From assembly GCF_036373705.1 (NCBI RefSeq), contig NC_089850.1:32352733-32416732 (forward strand): a stretch of 64,000 nucleotides of DNA, written 5' to 3'. Each line of letters starts with the position of its first letter. Position 1 is the first letter of the stretch. The notes beneath the pieces are model-generated. The model worked only from the letters and a program-made list of their open reading frames with translations. It was not told the DNA's origin and made no database searches. The position numbers were made by a program, and so were the translations under genes. This document shows, in pieces, positions 1 through 13,472 of this stretch. This DNA is from Amia ocellicauda. Lineage: Eukaryota; Chordata; Actinopteri; Amiiformes; Amiidae.

Positions 1-341
1 TTTGAAAGTACAAGTTGAGGTCAAATTTGTAAGTAATTCAAGACTCAGCTCCAGCAACAGGGAATATATATATAAACAAACTAGGAAACTGAGACATAAG
101 TAATTATGTTTAGTGAGTTAGGAAATTAATAAGTTAGAGAATTCTTTGCCATATGCTGTTACATCATTGATTGATTGACTGGTTCATTGTTTGATCAATT
201 TCCTTGTAGTTTATTTGTGCTTTTCTGGAACATTTACTAACATGCCAAAGAATCTGAGAAGAGAACTCTAGGGAGTAATTTAGAACACATGCAAACTGAA
301 ATGTAACAAGATGTGTTTTTTGTGTTCCTGTTTGTTTACAG

Positions 342-493
342 GCATGAAATGTACCAAAAATGTTGAAGGGAAAAAGTGTAAAGATAATATTAATGATTCA
401 AAGTTAAATGTTAGAGATCATATGTGTATTAAGTTCCTTCAGGGTTTTGGTCACTGCATAAAAATAGAAAATGAAAACTGCACGGAGCACTGA
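342..493 (+). other. Possible orphan terminal exon (weak)
   Basis: A pyrimidine-rich tract ending in an AG at 340-341 is followed by an open frame to a TGA at 491-493. It would encode about 50 lysine-rich residues with five cysteines, ending in CTEH. I do not recognise the family. In mammals the upstream neighbour of RSPO3 is CENPW, a histone-fold protein, and this does not resemble it. It may be a chance open frame. Only the acceptor-like site and the cysteine content argue for it. Confidence 0.12.
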
Positions 494-2329
494 TTTCTGC
501 ATTATGGAAGATTAATTGCGATGATCTGGAAATTTATACTGTTGACACTTTGCACCTACAGGTTTCCACTTCTGCTTTTCAATTGGTTTTCAGTTGGCTT
601 CGGGCAACTGAAATCAATTTGGAAAGCGCTGACAACGTGAATTGAGTTGACATTTGCCAGAGAGGGAGTTACATTATCGACCAGGATTGATGGGAATTTG
701 CAACATGATGCTTTCTGACGATTCTGCTTTTGTGTAGGCCTGAAATACTAGATAAAAGCCGACAAATAAGCAAACCTAATGACGACATAGGATGCCTGCC
801 TACAGACTCACCCTAAGCTTGGAGTGATGACTGCAGACTTTCAGTAAACTCATTTGTACATGCAACAGCTTTATACACGTTGAGATTTGCCAAGACCTAT
901 ATATCACTCTCTCCTGCTAATCTTTTTTGACTAAACAGAGATGAGAATGACAAGACCCCTAGCAAGACAGTGATCTGCATGCTTGTCAGCCACTTTCTAT
1001 TACACAGAGTCTGTTTGTTAAGGAGACGGCAGCAGCCAATGTGTTTGTGTTTAGAAACAAATTTTCTTGACCTAGAACTATTTTAGGGTGTGTAAGAAAA
1101 GGACTTCACTGAAGTGGCATCAATTAAAACTGACAACAAAAACATGTGTTAACTTATTTCATTGCAGTACAAAATGGAAACATAAGCGAGGAAAAATCAA
1201 ACAAACAGACCAAAATGAATCAATAAATGTATTGTAACATTTTTTTTAGAATCAAAAGCATTTCTTAATGTCCTTAAAATAGGAATACCAGACCATATGT
1301 CCCCTGCATTGATTTGAAGGCAAGGAAGGAAACATCAGTACTGATATTTCCTTTTCAAAGATGGATATAAGACATTTACACTGAGTATATCAGTAGTTGC
1401 TATCTTTGAACTTGCAGTGATGCCTGGGGAAACAACGTCATCACAAAAGAATCTCCATCACACAAATTAGTAGGGATCACTGACTTATCTATTTGTCCGA
1501 GAATCCTAATAAAACAGGGAACATAGTATTGCTTGGTGACATATTCTACAATCCCCCTTCTGTTTGAGGAAAAAAAAGTACCTCTTGTCCTTGATGCTGA
1601 CAAACTTGTGCCTAAATAAATATATTTCATGGCAGGCCTCCACAGCTACCAAAAAAAGAACAACCATGCATATTTACATTGTATTGTTCTTAAATTACCA
1701 CAAAATTAAGCAAAGCAGGGTTTCCAAAGCATCACACAATTCCAGGGGGGTAAGTTTGGCTTAATTCCCACAAAGCAAGACTGAATATTCCAACAAGCCA
1801 AAAATGTCAAATAAGCATAAAATACACTACTTAGTGACCCAATGACTAAGAGACAGGAATTGTATAACAAATTGCCAAAAAGCAGAAGTGTATTAATGAC
1901 TTCACAGAATAGATTAAAGTGCTAAAGGGCATGTATTTATCAATGCAAAACAGAGTACAGTAACCAAGACTGTAACAAGGACATTTTAGTAAAAGAAAAA
2001 TGTCTAAATCTGTTCAACTTCACTGGTGCACATGATACTCCTGGAAAGACTCAGACAGAACAGTTTGTCTCTGGACTAAAAATACAAAGACAAAACAAAA
2101 ATCTGTTCTGAATGCAGTTCATTGGAAGTGTGGAGCATGCACAAATGTTTTAAACTGTAAAACAAAGATTTTTACAGGAGATTTCATGATGACAAATGTT
2201 AAAGTTGACTGTGTACGCTAAACAGCAACAACTAATACATGTTAATGGAAGTTCATCTGCTGGGTCCTTCACAGCTGCTTTCTGTTGTACTATTGAAGAT
2301 TTGTATTAATGCAGATGCTCTTGTAAATG

Positions 2330-2352
2330 TTTTTTTTTTTTTTTTTTTTTTT
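2330..2352. repeat. Poly-T tract (23 nt)
   Basis: Uninterrupted run of T. It could be the tail of an old retroposon on the minus strand, but no body is recognisable beside it. Confidence 0.9.
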
Positions 2353-2726
2353 AAGAGTAAGCACCCACACATCAAGGATAAAGAACACCAAGGAACTTAA
2401 TTTTCTTTAAAGATAAGTGACTTTGAGAGAAGAGCGGAAACTCAGCACAAAATTATCAGGGATACCATCAGAAACCTTACCTGTTTGAGGGAAATATGAG
2501 GGAAATATGGAAATATGAGACAGGAGTTTACTTCATCCTCTGCCAAAGACACACATGCAGTTGATATAAAACAAAATGAAGAGAAAATATGGTAGGTTTT
2601 AGTAGTACTGGGAAGTTTTGGATTTGAGTGCTATAACATTGGAAAACATATTATAAGAGATATGCATTACTTTTCTGGATGTGCTGATCCTATCCTAGCT
2701 GTAGTAAATTATTATCTGGAGTCTTA

Positions 2727-2758
2727 TTTGTTTGTTTGTTTGTTTGTTTGTTTGTTTG
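2727..2758. repeat. (TTTG)n microsatellite
   Basis: About eight uninterrupted TTTG units, followed by a less regular TATG/TTTG stretch. Confidence 0.9.
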
Positions 2759-3345
2759 AGTATGTATGTATTTGTTTGTTTGTTCATGTCTATATTTATG
2801 TTTAATGGATCATAGTGATGTTGTGTGAGTTCCCTCGGTTTAACCTCAGTGTTTCTGCCTTCAGAGGAAGAATGTTTGCTCTGTAGAGGTTTTTAAATCT
2901 GTGATTGAGATTGCTTATAGCAAGAACTGACTGTGCATCACGTTTGTCCACATTTATGCTAAAAATGTTTCTTTCAGCTTTGATACAAGCACACTAATTT
3001 GCGACAATTGCTTCTGGCATACACAGCTGCATAAGACTGACATGAACAATGTGTGCAAGATGACAATTCAGAGCCACTAGCAGCTGGTAGGCTAATTAGA
3101 CTCACTTACGAATGAGAGCATATTAAATCACTTCTATAAGCTACAGATGGCACTTACATAAAATAATGTGAGAAAACTGGTAATGTTTTCTGTTTGTTAT
3201 TACTGGGTTTGACATGATATGGTGCATTTACTGTACTGAAAGGTAAAACTACAAATGTGAAGAAAGTAATTCAGATAATTAGCAATATTTGCTGTGTTTA
3301 CTGCTGTTGCACTTGGGGGCAGAAGTAAACTACAAGCCTTTACTA

Positions 3346-3374
3346 ATAAGTCAAAGTTTTGATTTAATCTGCGC
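3346..3374 (+). repeat. Solo end of a dispersed inverted-repeat family
   Basis: Contains GTCAAAGTTTTGATTTAATC, matching the right end of the two-ended element at 8,997-9,180 and copies at 17,535 and 56,171. No matching opposite end is visible upstream. Confidence 0.55.
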
Positions 3375-6300
3375 TTTATTATCTTTCTGAACTTGTACCA
3401 AGGTACTATTAAAAGGATGACAACTCTTTCCCTTCTGTAACACAGGGCATTGATATTTATACTTCAAATAAAAGGAAAATAACATTGCATCCAAGTTGTC
3501 TTGATAATGTTGGAATATTTCTTAATATTAATGTATTTTACTATATAATAGATTATCTGAATACTAGAGAAGTTCATTGTTCTGTGATGTTTTCGTTGAT
3601 TTTTGTTCTTCTTTTGTTAATCTTGCCAGGAAAAAAAATATTCCTCTGACAATACAAAAGAGCTAAGAATATACTCCATTGTAAATTCAAGATAACATAG
3701 ATTTTAAATAATAATGAGAGCCCACTTCTTAGCTGAGCTGCCCACATACTGTGACTGTATGGTTTTAATAGCTCACTTAACCAGCATACGGAGTAGGAAA
3801 GGGGGATGCCAGGATTGTGATTGCAAAATGTGATAATGAAGAAAAAGTAAATACCCCTCTTCGGTAATTAGTTGAAGAGATAGATGCCTCAGACAGAGAG
3901 CATCATCAATGGCAAAAGCCATTGTACGTCACGACTCCAAGAAACCATGAAGGCTCGCATTGGCAGCTGCTGCAACCGAAGACTGTGCTGAAAGTGTATC
4001 ACATGGAAAACGGAGGGGCATCTCGCTCTCAGACCCATGGGTTGCAGGCAGTGAATGAAGTTTAAAGAAAACAGGATAGCACGGTTCACAACACAAACAG
4101 AAGAATTTTGGATCAGTTGCAACTTTGCTAAGATGTTTTGAGGAGGGAAAGCAATAGAGCGTTACAGGCTGGAGATAAGGACAGCAGTAATGAGGGGCTC
4201 ATAAGCAGCTTTATTGGGATAGGGGTAAAGGAGTGCAATGATCTGACACTGGAAAAGCAAGAAAAGATATTGCAGGTTTTAAAAACTATAGGTTATGTCC
4301 TATCAAGTATATTCAATTACTTGTGTTTAATTTTCTGTATTGGAGATTAAATAGTTAACTTCTGTATTTAAGTAAGTTCAATACTTTTACTTCTTTGTTT
4401 TAATTCAATATTGTAATTTAAGTTTGAGGAAAGTTATATGGCTTACAGCCACATTCGAACTGATCTCTGACCAATGACAAACAAAGTGACAGGATTGATT
4501 ATGAAGTGATATTTCCAAATGCTACAGAAATTGTTGGAAGAGAAGGGATTTGTGTAGCTATCTAAGAAAAGCACTATCCATCTAGCTAAGTAACTAATTA
4601 ACTAAATACAATATCCTTTAATCAATTTTAAAATAAAAATATTTAAAACTGAATTACTGGTAACTGAACCCGGAGACCACTGGAACACCATTATCAGTAA
4701 GTTACATACAATTCCTTATAGAAAACAAATGTAAATCTATAGTGATATATAGTGTATATTTCTCTTTATCACAATTTCCAACTCTGATTTTATTGTGAAC
4801 AAAAAGCAGTTAATCATGCTTAAATGAAGAAGAAAAAGGCTGTTGAAGAGAACTGTTTCATATTAAAGTTTTTAGATTCCTCAGAAGTAAAGCATACATT
4901 GGTATATTTTAAACTGTTTTTCCAATAGAAGTATAATAAACTGTTTTTTTATAGAGTACAATACTATTTACTTTTTAAATATATTGTACATCATCCAAAG
5001 CACCAGTTAGATCAATACCAAACACATTTCCCAACAAAAACAATAACAACACGGTTTGCCTGTGTGTTCTATCTGTTTTGGTTTCTAGCCAACAGCTGGG
5101 GTAATACACTGAACATAAAGCACTTGAACTGTTTAATATAAACCACAGTTATGTTAGATATCAAGAGAGAAAGTACATATTTGTTTTGTGGTATTACGAG
5201 ACTGACTTTGAAGCATATTCTCATCATGTGCAACACAAGAGATTAACAGTCATGCATGACTAATATGATATGGTGAGATCCACTGCTAGTGTCGAGATAA
5301 GAAGAGGAATCTTGTTCATTTTTGATCATGTGCTCTGAAATTGATCAAAAAAAGCAAACCACAAGCACTTAAGAGATAATTTCAGTATCATCTGATAGCA
5401 ATACATTTATAGTGTCTCTGGCTTTCTCTTTTATTCATTTTAATGACATTGACATTGTTATTTATTCTTTAGACAGGCTTGTTTGCATTTTAGACATTTA
5501 GACTTGTCTCTTTTAATTATAGCTGTGCATCCTAGATAAAGCTGGGAACTTATACCAGAAATATACCGGAAATGTCATCAGAAGCATGCTGGTGGTGCCA
5601 ATGTTCAGCTTTAAGCTAATGCAGGTTTGTCTATACATGTGTCTATAACAGGAAGTAATGTTTCTTTAAGCAGGTAGACTCTTTACTGTTGAATATTTAG
5701 TATCAGATGTCTCTCTGTCTCTCCTTAACTAAAAACACTATTAATTACGTTTAAATTATGTTAGTGTTTAAAAAACTGGCCTAGTCATACTCTGCTAGTG
5801 GCAATAGGCCTTTTTTTAGGGGGAAGTGTGTGTGTGGTGTGGTGGTCTTCATTCTTTAAATGCCACACCAAATGCCTTTTCCTGAGTCGAGAGCTGTATT
5901 GTTACAACTCTGTTAATTTTATCTGTGTTTTTTCCCTAAAACATTTCTGAATGCGTGACATTGATGAATGCACGTAAAAGATACGGTGCAGGTAGGATAC
6001 AATTACAAAAAGAAAAAAAATGAGAAAAGGGGACCAGGTCCAAAATATGAAGATTAAGCTCTATATCACAAGGGCAGGATGTTTGTCTGCCAGTGAAGTG
6101 TGACTTTAAAGATAGAGCAAAAAGTCCTAAAAGACCAGGTCTCAAGGTTGTTCCCAGGTGAGCAACATCATTATGAGATCTTTGTTTCTCTTCATTTAGT
6201 TTCATCATCTCACCTTTGAATTGTATGTCACAAGAAGCAGAAGTATATGAAATACTGCAAATGAACGTACTTTAATCCGAGTTTGATGTGCAGTTTTCTG

Positions 6301-8996
6301 GGTTTAACCATTTCTATTCCTTATTGTATGAAGTTTGCTGGATTGTCCAGGCTGTTTCTGTGAATGACAAATCATTTTGATGTCTGTGTTTAACAGTTCA
6401 GTTCCGCCAGATAGAAGATGATCTCAATTGGAAGGAGATTACCAACATTTGGATTTTCTAGCCCGACTGTCTAAACACATCATAAACCATGTGAACCACA
6501 GAATACTTGTGCTGTTTTGTTTATTTGTTTACGAAGGCACATTGACATTGCCCGTCTCGAGGACAATAAAAAATGTGTTAAAATCCCATTTGCTTCTGCC
6601 GTAATCATCTCCACTTTGTTCTATAAACAAAGGTCCCTGTATCTGACAGCCATCACATGCTGAAATGTTTATTAGATCTAAATGTACTGTTGTTTCCCAA
6701 CATTGTCCCCATGGAATGCAATCCCTGAGGAGCAATCTAGCCCCGATCAGACCATTCTCAGGGACACCTATGGTTTCTCTGAAAGCATAAACCCTAGGAC
6801 CAAATTAGAAACATTCCTCAAGTGACAGAGCACTCTGTAGATACCACCATTGGGTTAAAATCTGTGCTATCTGGTCACACATTGCAGCATCACAGTTACT
6901 TTGTGATATCTATGTTTGTGCAGTCTGACAAATTAGACACAGTATTTCAATTGTAATTTTGCTGTATAGGATACATAATATAACTTACTGATTATGTGTT
7001 TTTAAGTTACTAAACTAAATATCAGACCGCTTTAGGAAAATATCTTTGCAAGAAACCATCAAAAACATCAACACAACTATTTGTGTTATTTTGTGTTCTT
7101 GCTTTTTGGAAATACATTTTGAATACATGTTTAAATGTGTATTCTATATCCTTTCATCTGTGTTTTAGTTTTTTTCACCTCCAAAACAAATAAATAGACA
7201 AATCTAGTCATATAATCATAGAATGTCATTGAAATAGAGCTAAATAAGATGCATTTGAGTTTCCTGATTTTTAAATATCCTATAAAAACTGTATTCCAGC
7301 ACAATTATTAAAGAAATGCATACAAAAAAACACCAGTTTTGGTTGCTTTGGTGTCAGGTCTGCATGAGGGTTACTTACTGACAATACATTAGCCCTTGGA
7401 TAGAGAAGATGCTTTAACATTCATTGATAGGCATTAAACCCAGCAATTCCCCATGACAATGGCACTACTCTAAAGGTGCCTTTCACCCTTGCCTCAGTTT
7501 TGTACAGGGGCAGGTCAATGAGACCATCTCTTCTGGGGTCATTCCACATTCATCATGTTTCACCTGTGTTTGTTTAAATGGCGTTTATTTAAACAAGACC
7601 TGAGCACTTTGAGGATTAGAGTGGCACCAATGTGTGGTGAAGTTTTCTTTCAAAACTGGTGAAAGAATGGTATGGTAGGGAACACTATGGATCACTGGGA
7701 AGGCAGGAGATCTGAAAGCACATGTGTCCCAATTAAAATTTTAATCAAAAGTCACACTGTCCTTTTTGCAGACAAATTGGAGATTAGTGTTGATTAAAAA
7801 CACAAGCAAAACACTTTTGTTCTTAATGTTGTCAAGATGATACTAATTTCTAACAATGCCAACTAAATCTTAATAAATTGGACTGACATGGTTGCTGCTG
7901 TAAACAATTATGTTTATACTTGTTGCACAATGTATCTATCAATTGGGGAAAAAAGAAGAATAAATTAATATTCTTTGCCCAGTCTGAAGTGGAAACATTT
8001 AAATTGAATACATTCTCACATGTAAAATTATGCAGATGAAGACATTGCTCAAATGATCCAAGACTTGTATAAGAAAGTATTACCAAAAATATATGTTAGG
8101 TTTATTATAAAGCAGATGTATGAGAACTACTCTAGACCATTGCACCTGGCTTAAGTTGTTCAGTTGAGTAATTCCTTGCCATTTAATAAGGTTTAAACAA
8201 AACCTATATTAACTCTCAATCATATAGAAATTTTACACTTTTGAGGGGCTGAATCAGTATTCAACAAATTATGTATCTTGTTGAAAAATAAATATAGTTT
8301 AAGTAGATGTTTTGTAAACTAAATGAATGACAGAATAATCTTGTTTCAAATGAAAGGTTGAGATCCACCTGAAGAAAATAAATATTTAAATAAACATTAC
8401 ATGGAATTTCTTATAGAAGGGCTTTCATTCTTTTGGTTTTGGTTTTAATATTAGATTATATTTTATACTGACATTCTCTGAAAACTTTCCCTGAATATTT
8501 CATCCCCTGTGTTCAAATAGCACATATGCTTCAGCTGGTAACAATTACATATCACGATTTTAGATTTGTTTATAAGCATGAGGTAATCTTTGCCTAGCTT
8601 TTGTAAGTGAAAAGTTGCCCTTCAGATGTGCGCATTTGTAATGCAAAGATCTTCAAAGTCCAATGTTTGCACTGAAGCAAAGTGACAAAAGATTGCAATG
8701 CCGAAACAAATCATGGAATTTTAAGTGCTTTCAACAACATAGACAACTAGAAGATCCTAAAAAATGTTGCCTCTGAATTCGGTACATTTTCACAGTAGGC
8801 CTTACATGTGGTATAAAAAACAAATGTATTGCCTTAAAAATGTAATTTACATAATGAAAATACATTTGTAAAGATATAATTTGTTATATTAAAAAAAAAA
8901 AAAACAACAGAGCAGAGTAGTAGAATATAGGCTTTCCAAGTGGAAAAACAACTTCTAAAAGGCCAGTGCAATATAAGTACAAGCTATACAAAACCC

Positions 8997-9180
8997 TGGG
9001 CCAGATTAAATCAAAACTTTGACGCACCCGCTAATAGCAAACTTCAAACCTGTACATCATAGTGGTTACATTTCTGATTAGGAGAAAGTGACATCTTACT
9101 AAAAATGCAGCCGCAACTGAGTGCAGTTGTGTAGTTTTCTATTAACGGGTGGGTCAAAGTTTTGATTTAATCCCAGCCCA
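8997..9180. mobile_element. Small inverted-repeat element (MITE-like, about 184 bp)
   Basis: The left end (8,997 to about 9,037) and right end (about 9,140 to 9,180) are imperfect inverted repeats of roughly 40 bp, both containing ATTAAATCAAAACTTTGAC when read inward. There is no coding capacity. Single ends of the same family occur at 3,346, 17,535 and, more diverged, 56,171. I see no clear target-site duplication, so the superfamily is not assigned. Confidence 0.6.
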
Positions 9181-9582
9181 TGTCTAGTAAGTTGTACAAC
9201 CCAGTACATATGGAAAGAAATACAGAGAAAGGGATTATATAGACACCTATGAAATCACTGAAGATTAAAATGGATTCATGACTCAGCACACACTTACAAA
9301 TGAGCAGTTGCTGCCAATTGAGTTACTGTGTTACTGTGAATCATCTGATTATTCCTGACCCAGCTCCATAACGGCTCCCCAGATACATCCGTAGCTGGGT
9401 ATTATTGAAAGGAAAATGTTTCAAATGCTGGAGTTACCTATGCCTCCTTATAATGATGCATTATGGGACATACTGCCTTATTTTAGGAATACATCACTTT
9501 AAAGAAACATACAACATATACTTTCTCATTGAGAGGAGAAGGAGATAGACCATTGAAAAACTTCACCTACATCTCCTAGGTG

Positions 9583-9593
9583 ATAATAATAAC

Positions 9594-9650
<57 letters not shown>

Positions 9651-9651
9651 T
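9583..9651. repeat. (AAT)n microsatellite
   Basis: About 22 ATA/AAT units, interrupted once by C near the start. It is complementary to the ATT tract at 10,656, about 1 kb away. Confidence 0.95.
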
Positions 9652-10653
9652 AAAATCCTTATCGAAAACAAAAACATAAACAATATCAAATAAAAAACTG
9701 CTTGTAATTGGAGTTTTCCATTATATCCACTTATGTATATATAGAACCTAATTAAAATAATGTGATACAGATATAGGTTAATAGATTTGGTGGGAAATAT
9801 ATTGTTTAATATCTGCCACAAAAAGGTTACAAATATGCCAAACAGCGTATTAAAGGTTTATTGTAGGAGTGCTCCTGAGACAAACATGATGCAGAGGGTT
9901 CTCAGTTTCATTTTGCAGTGTAACTGTCAATGATGAGTTAAAATGAGGTCTCTTATATTTACTTGTTTTCTTGTGTTTTCCAGAAGTCACATTCACCCTT
10001 TTTACATTTTCAGAAGGATATCAGTGAGGGGTAAGCTTCAGGAAAACATCAGTGACTCACATTGCATTTTAACCACATTTCAGCACTAACCGGAGACCAT
10101 ATGATCCAAAACCATTGAGTAATACCAGAGTTGTCTCCTCTGATATTTTTCTTCTTATAAACTTCCATATAAATTACAAAATGTGACTTAATAACTTTGT
10201 ATGGAAAAAATAATCATCATAAAATAAAGTAACACTTTCAGTATTGTGCATTTATTGCTAGGGTTTCCCTTTGGGAGCCTGACGTGTGTTATTTCCAACA
10301 GACTCCATTTTATATATTTAACAATAAGATAGACTACCTGTGAAACTATTCAGACCTGGGTGTTTCACTTAACCCTGGCATGTAACTGAATTTAATTTCC
10401 AGAATAGGAAAAACATTATCTGTGTTGAGTACAATTATACAATGACAGTAATACTTGCCAGTTTCAACTTGTAGAAGGATTGTAGTGTAATAACTGGCTC
10501 TGCTATAATAACAAACATATGAATCAGCTAATAAGCCTTCCTTAACTGGAATTGTAGTGCAATTTGTTTTAGTAATGTGATAAATAGTTACATGACAATA
10601 ATATGGAGCTTTCTTGCTCAAGATTTTCTAAAGCAGCCAGGTAGAAGCACATG

Positions 10654-10722
<69 letters not shown>

Positions 10723-11847
10723 TTAGTAGTATTAATAATAATATGGAAGTGTGTCTGCTGATGCCAAGTTTATTAAAGTCTCCACTCAAGACATTTCAGG
10801 TACTTTCTAATGTCCTTAGGATGTGGTTCATGTCTTCAGACAAGGTCTCAGAGACATTTATATTAAAATAAAGCATAAATAAAACTTGTTTATGTTTTGT
10901 CTCAAATAATGAAACCATGCAATATGAGCAGACCTCTTCCAGTTCTATTAAAACTAGAAATAATTCACTCATTTACGTGATTCGAATTTTAAACACATGG
11001 CCAAAATGTGTTCCTGTTTTTGCCTTCATCTCACATCTGACGTGGTATTTCAGTCACTTTCCATGGCTACATTTATTAAGGTACCATAATGGTTATTACT
11101 ATAAGAATGTTGTTTTTCATTATTTTGTGGGTTTTATTTTGTCACGTACTCCTTCATCACAAGCATTTATGAGTCTCAGTGTGTTTTATGTGAATATTTC
11201 AATATGTCATCAAATATCCAATAAACACTTGGGATGTTAATATTTATAATTATATGTTTTTAATAAAGATAATTTAATCAAGACATCAAATCATCTGCAT
11301 AATGTCACAGAGCCAACATTTCAAATCAGACCCGTGTGTGCTCCTAGGAGCCATGGAACTTGTCTTGATTGTACAAGTAATTACATCCTGGCAATCCTGA
11401 TATTTTCTGACACACCTCGAATTCAGTGTTGTGTGTGAGGACACAACTAACCAAAACAGTTAAAAAATAGAGGTGAAAATATTCCAATTTGCACAGAAGA
11501 TGACATCACCTCCAACAATATCAAGAAGTGTGTGCAAGTTACAAATCCAGTTTTTCATAAAAAGCCAGTCCCTTCATCTACAGTGATCACTTTGATTTAG
11601 TACGTGTGGACAGTGTAGTGCAAATGCTGTCTGATTTGGTACGTTGGCATTGGGAGATTATAAAAATGTTTTGGAGTATTATAACATTATGTAATGATTA
11701 AAGCAAGGTTGGTTTTACACAGGTAGTCTTGATGTATCCTTTACATAGCAGCAATTCAAAAATAATTGGCATCAATATCAAATGATACAAAATCAATGAC
11801 ATACCCATACAATACAAAAAATGACACATCTTGCTAACAACTTCAGT
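9652..11847. other. Intergenic, no gene seen
   Basis: Between the AAT tract and the Tc1 element there is AT-rich sequence with one ATT microsatellite and no recognisable coding or RNA gene. The open frames here are short, and one is a poly-leucine artefact of the ATT repeat. Confidence 0.5.
10656..10721. repeat. (ATT)n microsatellite
   Basis: About 22 TTA/ATT units without interruption, followed by a short degenerate stretch to 10,743. Confidence 0.95.
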
Positions 11848-11849
11848 TA

Positions 11850-13472
11850 CAGTGCATCCAGAAAGTATTCACAGCGCTTCACTTTTTCCACATTTTGTTA
11901 TTTACAGCCTTATTCCAAAATTGATTAAATTCATTATTTTCCTCAAAATTCTACAAACAATACCCCATAATGACAACGTGAAAGAAGTTTGTTTGAAATC
12001 TCAGCAAATGTATTAAAACTAAAAAACTAAAAAAGCACATGTACACAAGCATTCACAGCCTTTGCCATGACACTCAAAATTGAGCTCAGGTGCATCCTGT
12101 TTCCACAGATCATCCTTGAGATGTTTCTACAACTTGATTGGAGTCCACCTGTGGTAAATTCAGTTGATTGGACATGATTTGGAAAGGCACACACCTGTCT
12201 ATATAAGGTCCCACAGTTAACAGTGCATGTCAGAGCTCAAACCATCTATGAAGTCCAAGGAATTGTCTGTAGACCTCCGAGACAGGATTGTATCGAGGCA
12301 CAGATCTGGGGAAGGGTACAGAAAAATGTCTGCAGCATTGAAGGTCCCAATGAGCACAGTGGCCTCCATCATCCGTAAATGGAAGAAGTTTGGAACCACC
12401 AGGACTCTTCCTAGAACTGGCCACCTGGCCAAACTGAGTGATCGGAGGAGAAGGGCCTTAGTCAGGGAGGTGACCAAGAACCCGATGGTCACTCTGACAG
12501 AGCTCCAGCGTGTCTCTGTGGAGAGAGGAGAACCTTCCAGAAGAACAACCATCTCTGCAGCACTCCACCAATCAGGCCTGTATGGTAGAGTGGCCAGACG
12601 GAAGCCACTCCTCAGTAAAAGGCACATGACATCCTGTCTGGAGTTTGCCAAAAGACACCTGAAGGACTCTCAGACCATGAGAAACCAAATTCTCTGGTCT
12701 GATGAAACAAAGATTGAACTCTTTGGCCTGAATGGCAAGCGTCATGTCTGGAGGAAACCAGGCACCGCTCATCACCTGGCCAATACCATCCCTACAGTGA
12801 AGCATGGTGGTGGCAGCATCATGCTGTGGGGATGTTTTTCAGCGGCAGGAACTGGGAGACTAGTCAGGATCGAGGGAAAGATGAATGCAGCAATGTACAG
12901 AGACATCCTTGATGAAAACCTGCTCCAGAGCGCTCTGGACCTCAGACTGGGGCGAAGGTTCATCTTCCAACAGGACAACGACCCTAAGCACACAGCCAAG
13001 ATAACAAAGGAGTGGCTACAGGACAACTCTGTGAATGTCCTTGAGTGGCCCAGCCAGAGCCCAGACTTGAACCCGATTGAACATCTCTGGAGAGATCTGA
13101 AAATGGCTGTGCACCGACGCTCCCCATCCAACCTGATGGAGCTTGAGAGGTCCTGCAAAGAAGAATGGGAGAAACTGCCCAAAAATAGGTGTGCCAAGCT
13201 TGTAGCATCATAATCAAAAAGACTTGAGGCTGTAAGGTGCTTCAACAAAGTATTGAGCAAAGGCTGTGAATACTTGTGTACATGTGCTTTTTCTGTTTTT
13301 TATTTTTAATAAATTTGCAAAGATTTCAAACAAACCTCTTTCACGTGTCATTATAGGGTATTGTTCGTAGAATTTTAAGGAAAATAATGAATTTAATCCA
13401 TTTTGGAATAAGGCTATAACAGAACAAAATGTGGAAAAAGTGAAGCGCTGTGAATACTTTCCAGATGCACTG
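11850..13472 (+). mobile_element. Tc1-like transposon, nearly complete (DD34E, long terminal repeats)
   Basis: A 1,623-bp element flanked by TA on both sides (11,848-11,849 and 13,473-13,474), the expected Tc1/mariner target duplication. Both ends begin CAGTGCATC read inward. The terminal inverted repeats are long, about 210 bp with scattered mismatches (roughly 11,850-12,065 and 13,260-13,472). This is the long-TIR arrangement common among fish Tc1 elements. It carries one transposase frame. The intact ends and open frame suggest a fairly recent insertion, though the frame stops early (see the CDS). Confidence 0.93.
12227..13213 (+). CDS. Tc1 family transposase, C-terminally truncated (328 aa)
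   Basis: Cut-and-paste transposase that would act in the nucleus on its own terminal repeats. An N-terminal helix-turn-helix region (about residues 12-60) is followed by a second DNA-binding segment with many basic residues, then the DDE catalytic core. The catalytic triad is D159 (in WSDET), D250 (in QQDND) and E285 (in NPIEH). The 34-residue D-E spacing defines the DD34E Tc1 class. Family members usually run to about 340 residues. Here a TAA at 13,211-13,213 ends the frame while related sequence continues toward AAAGTATTGA near 13,252, so roughly 15 C-terminal residues are lost, with an apparent small deletion after the stop. Whether the protein still works is unknown. Confidence 0.9.
   Translation: MSELKPSMKSKELSVDLRDRIVSRHRSGEGYRKMSAALKVPMSTVASIIRKWKKFGTTRTLPRTGHLAKLSDRRRRALVREVTKNPMVTLTELQRVSVERGEPSRRTTISAALHQSGLYGRVARRKPLLSKRHMTSCLEFAKRHLKDSQTMRNQILWSDETKIELFGLNGKRHVWRKPGTAHHLANTIPTVKHGGGSIMLWGCFSAAGTGRLVRIEGKMNAAMYRDILDENLLQSALDLRLGRRFIFQQDNDPKHTAKITKEWLQDNSVNVLEWPSQSPDLNPIEHLWRDLKMAVHRRSPSNLMELERSCKEEWEKLPKNRCAKLVAS

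Larger units (their letters stand above)
494..8996. other. Gene-free AT-rich stretch
   Basis: No open frame here shows a recognisable domain or a credible exon structure, and no RNA gene is visible. It holds simple repeats (poly-T at 2,330, TTTG units at 2,727) and one short dispersed-repeat end at 3,346. Segments with more even base composition, such as 3,000-3,120 and 3,880-4,120, could be conserved non-coding elements of the rspo3 regulatory domain, but only alignment could show this. Confidence 0.5.

Noticed and set aside
10653..10871. Frame beginning with a long poly-leucine run
   Set aside because: It is the translation of the ATT microsatellite. There is no domain after it.
12217..13260. 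Several minus-strand frames of 64-162 codons
   Set aside because: Antisense shadows of the Tc1 transposase; the plus-strand frame carries the catalytic motifs.
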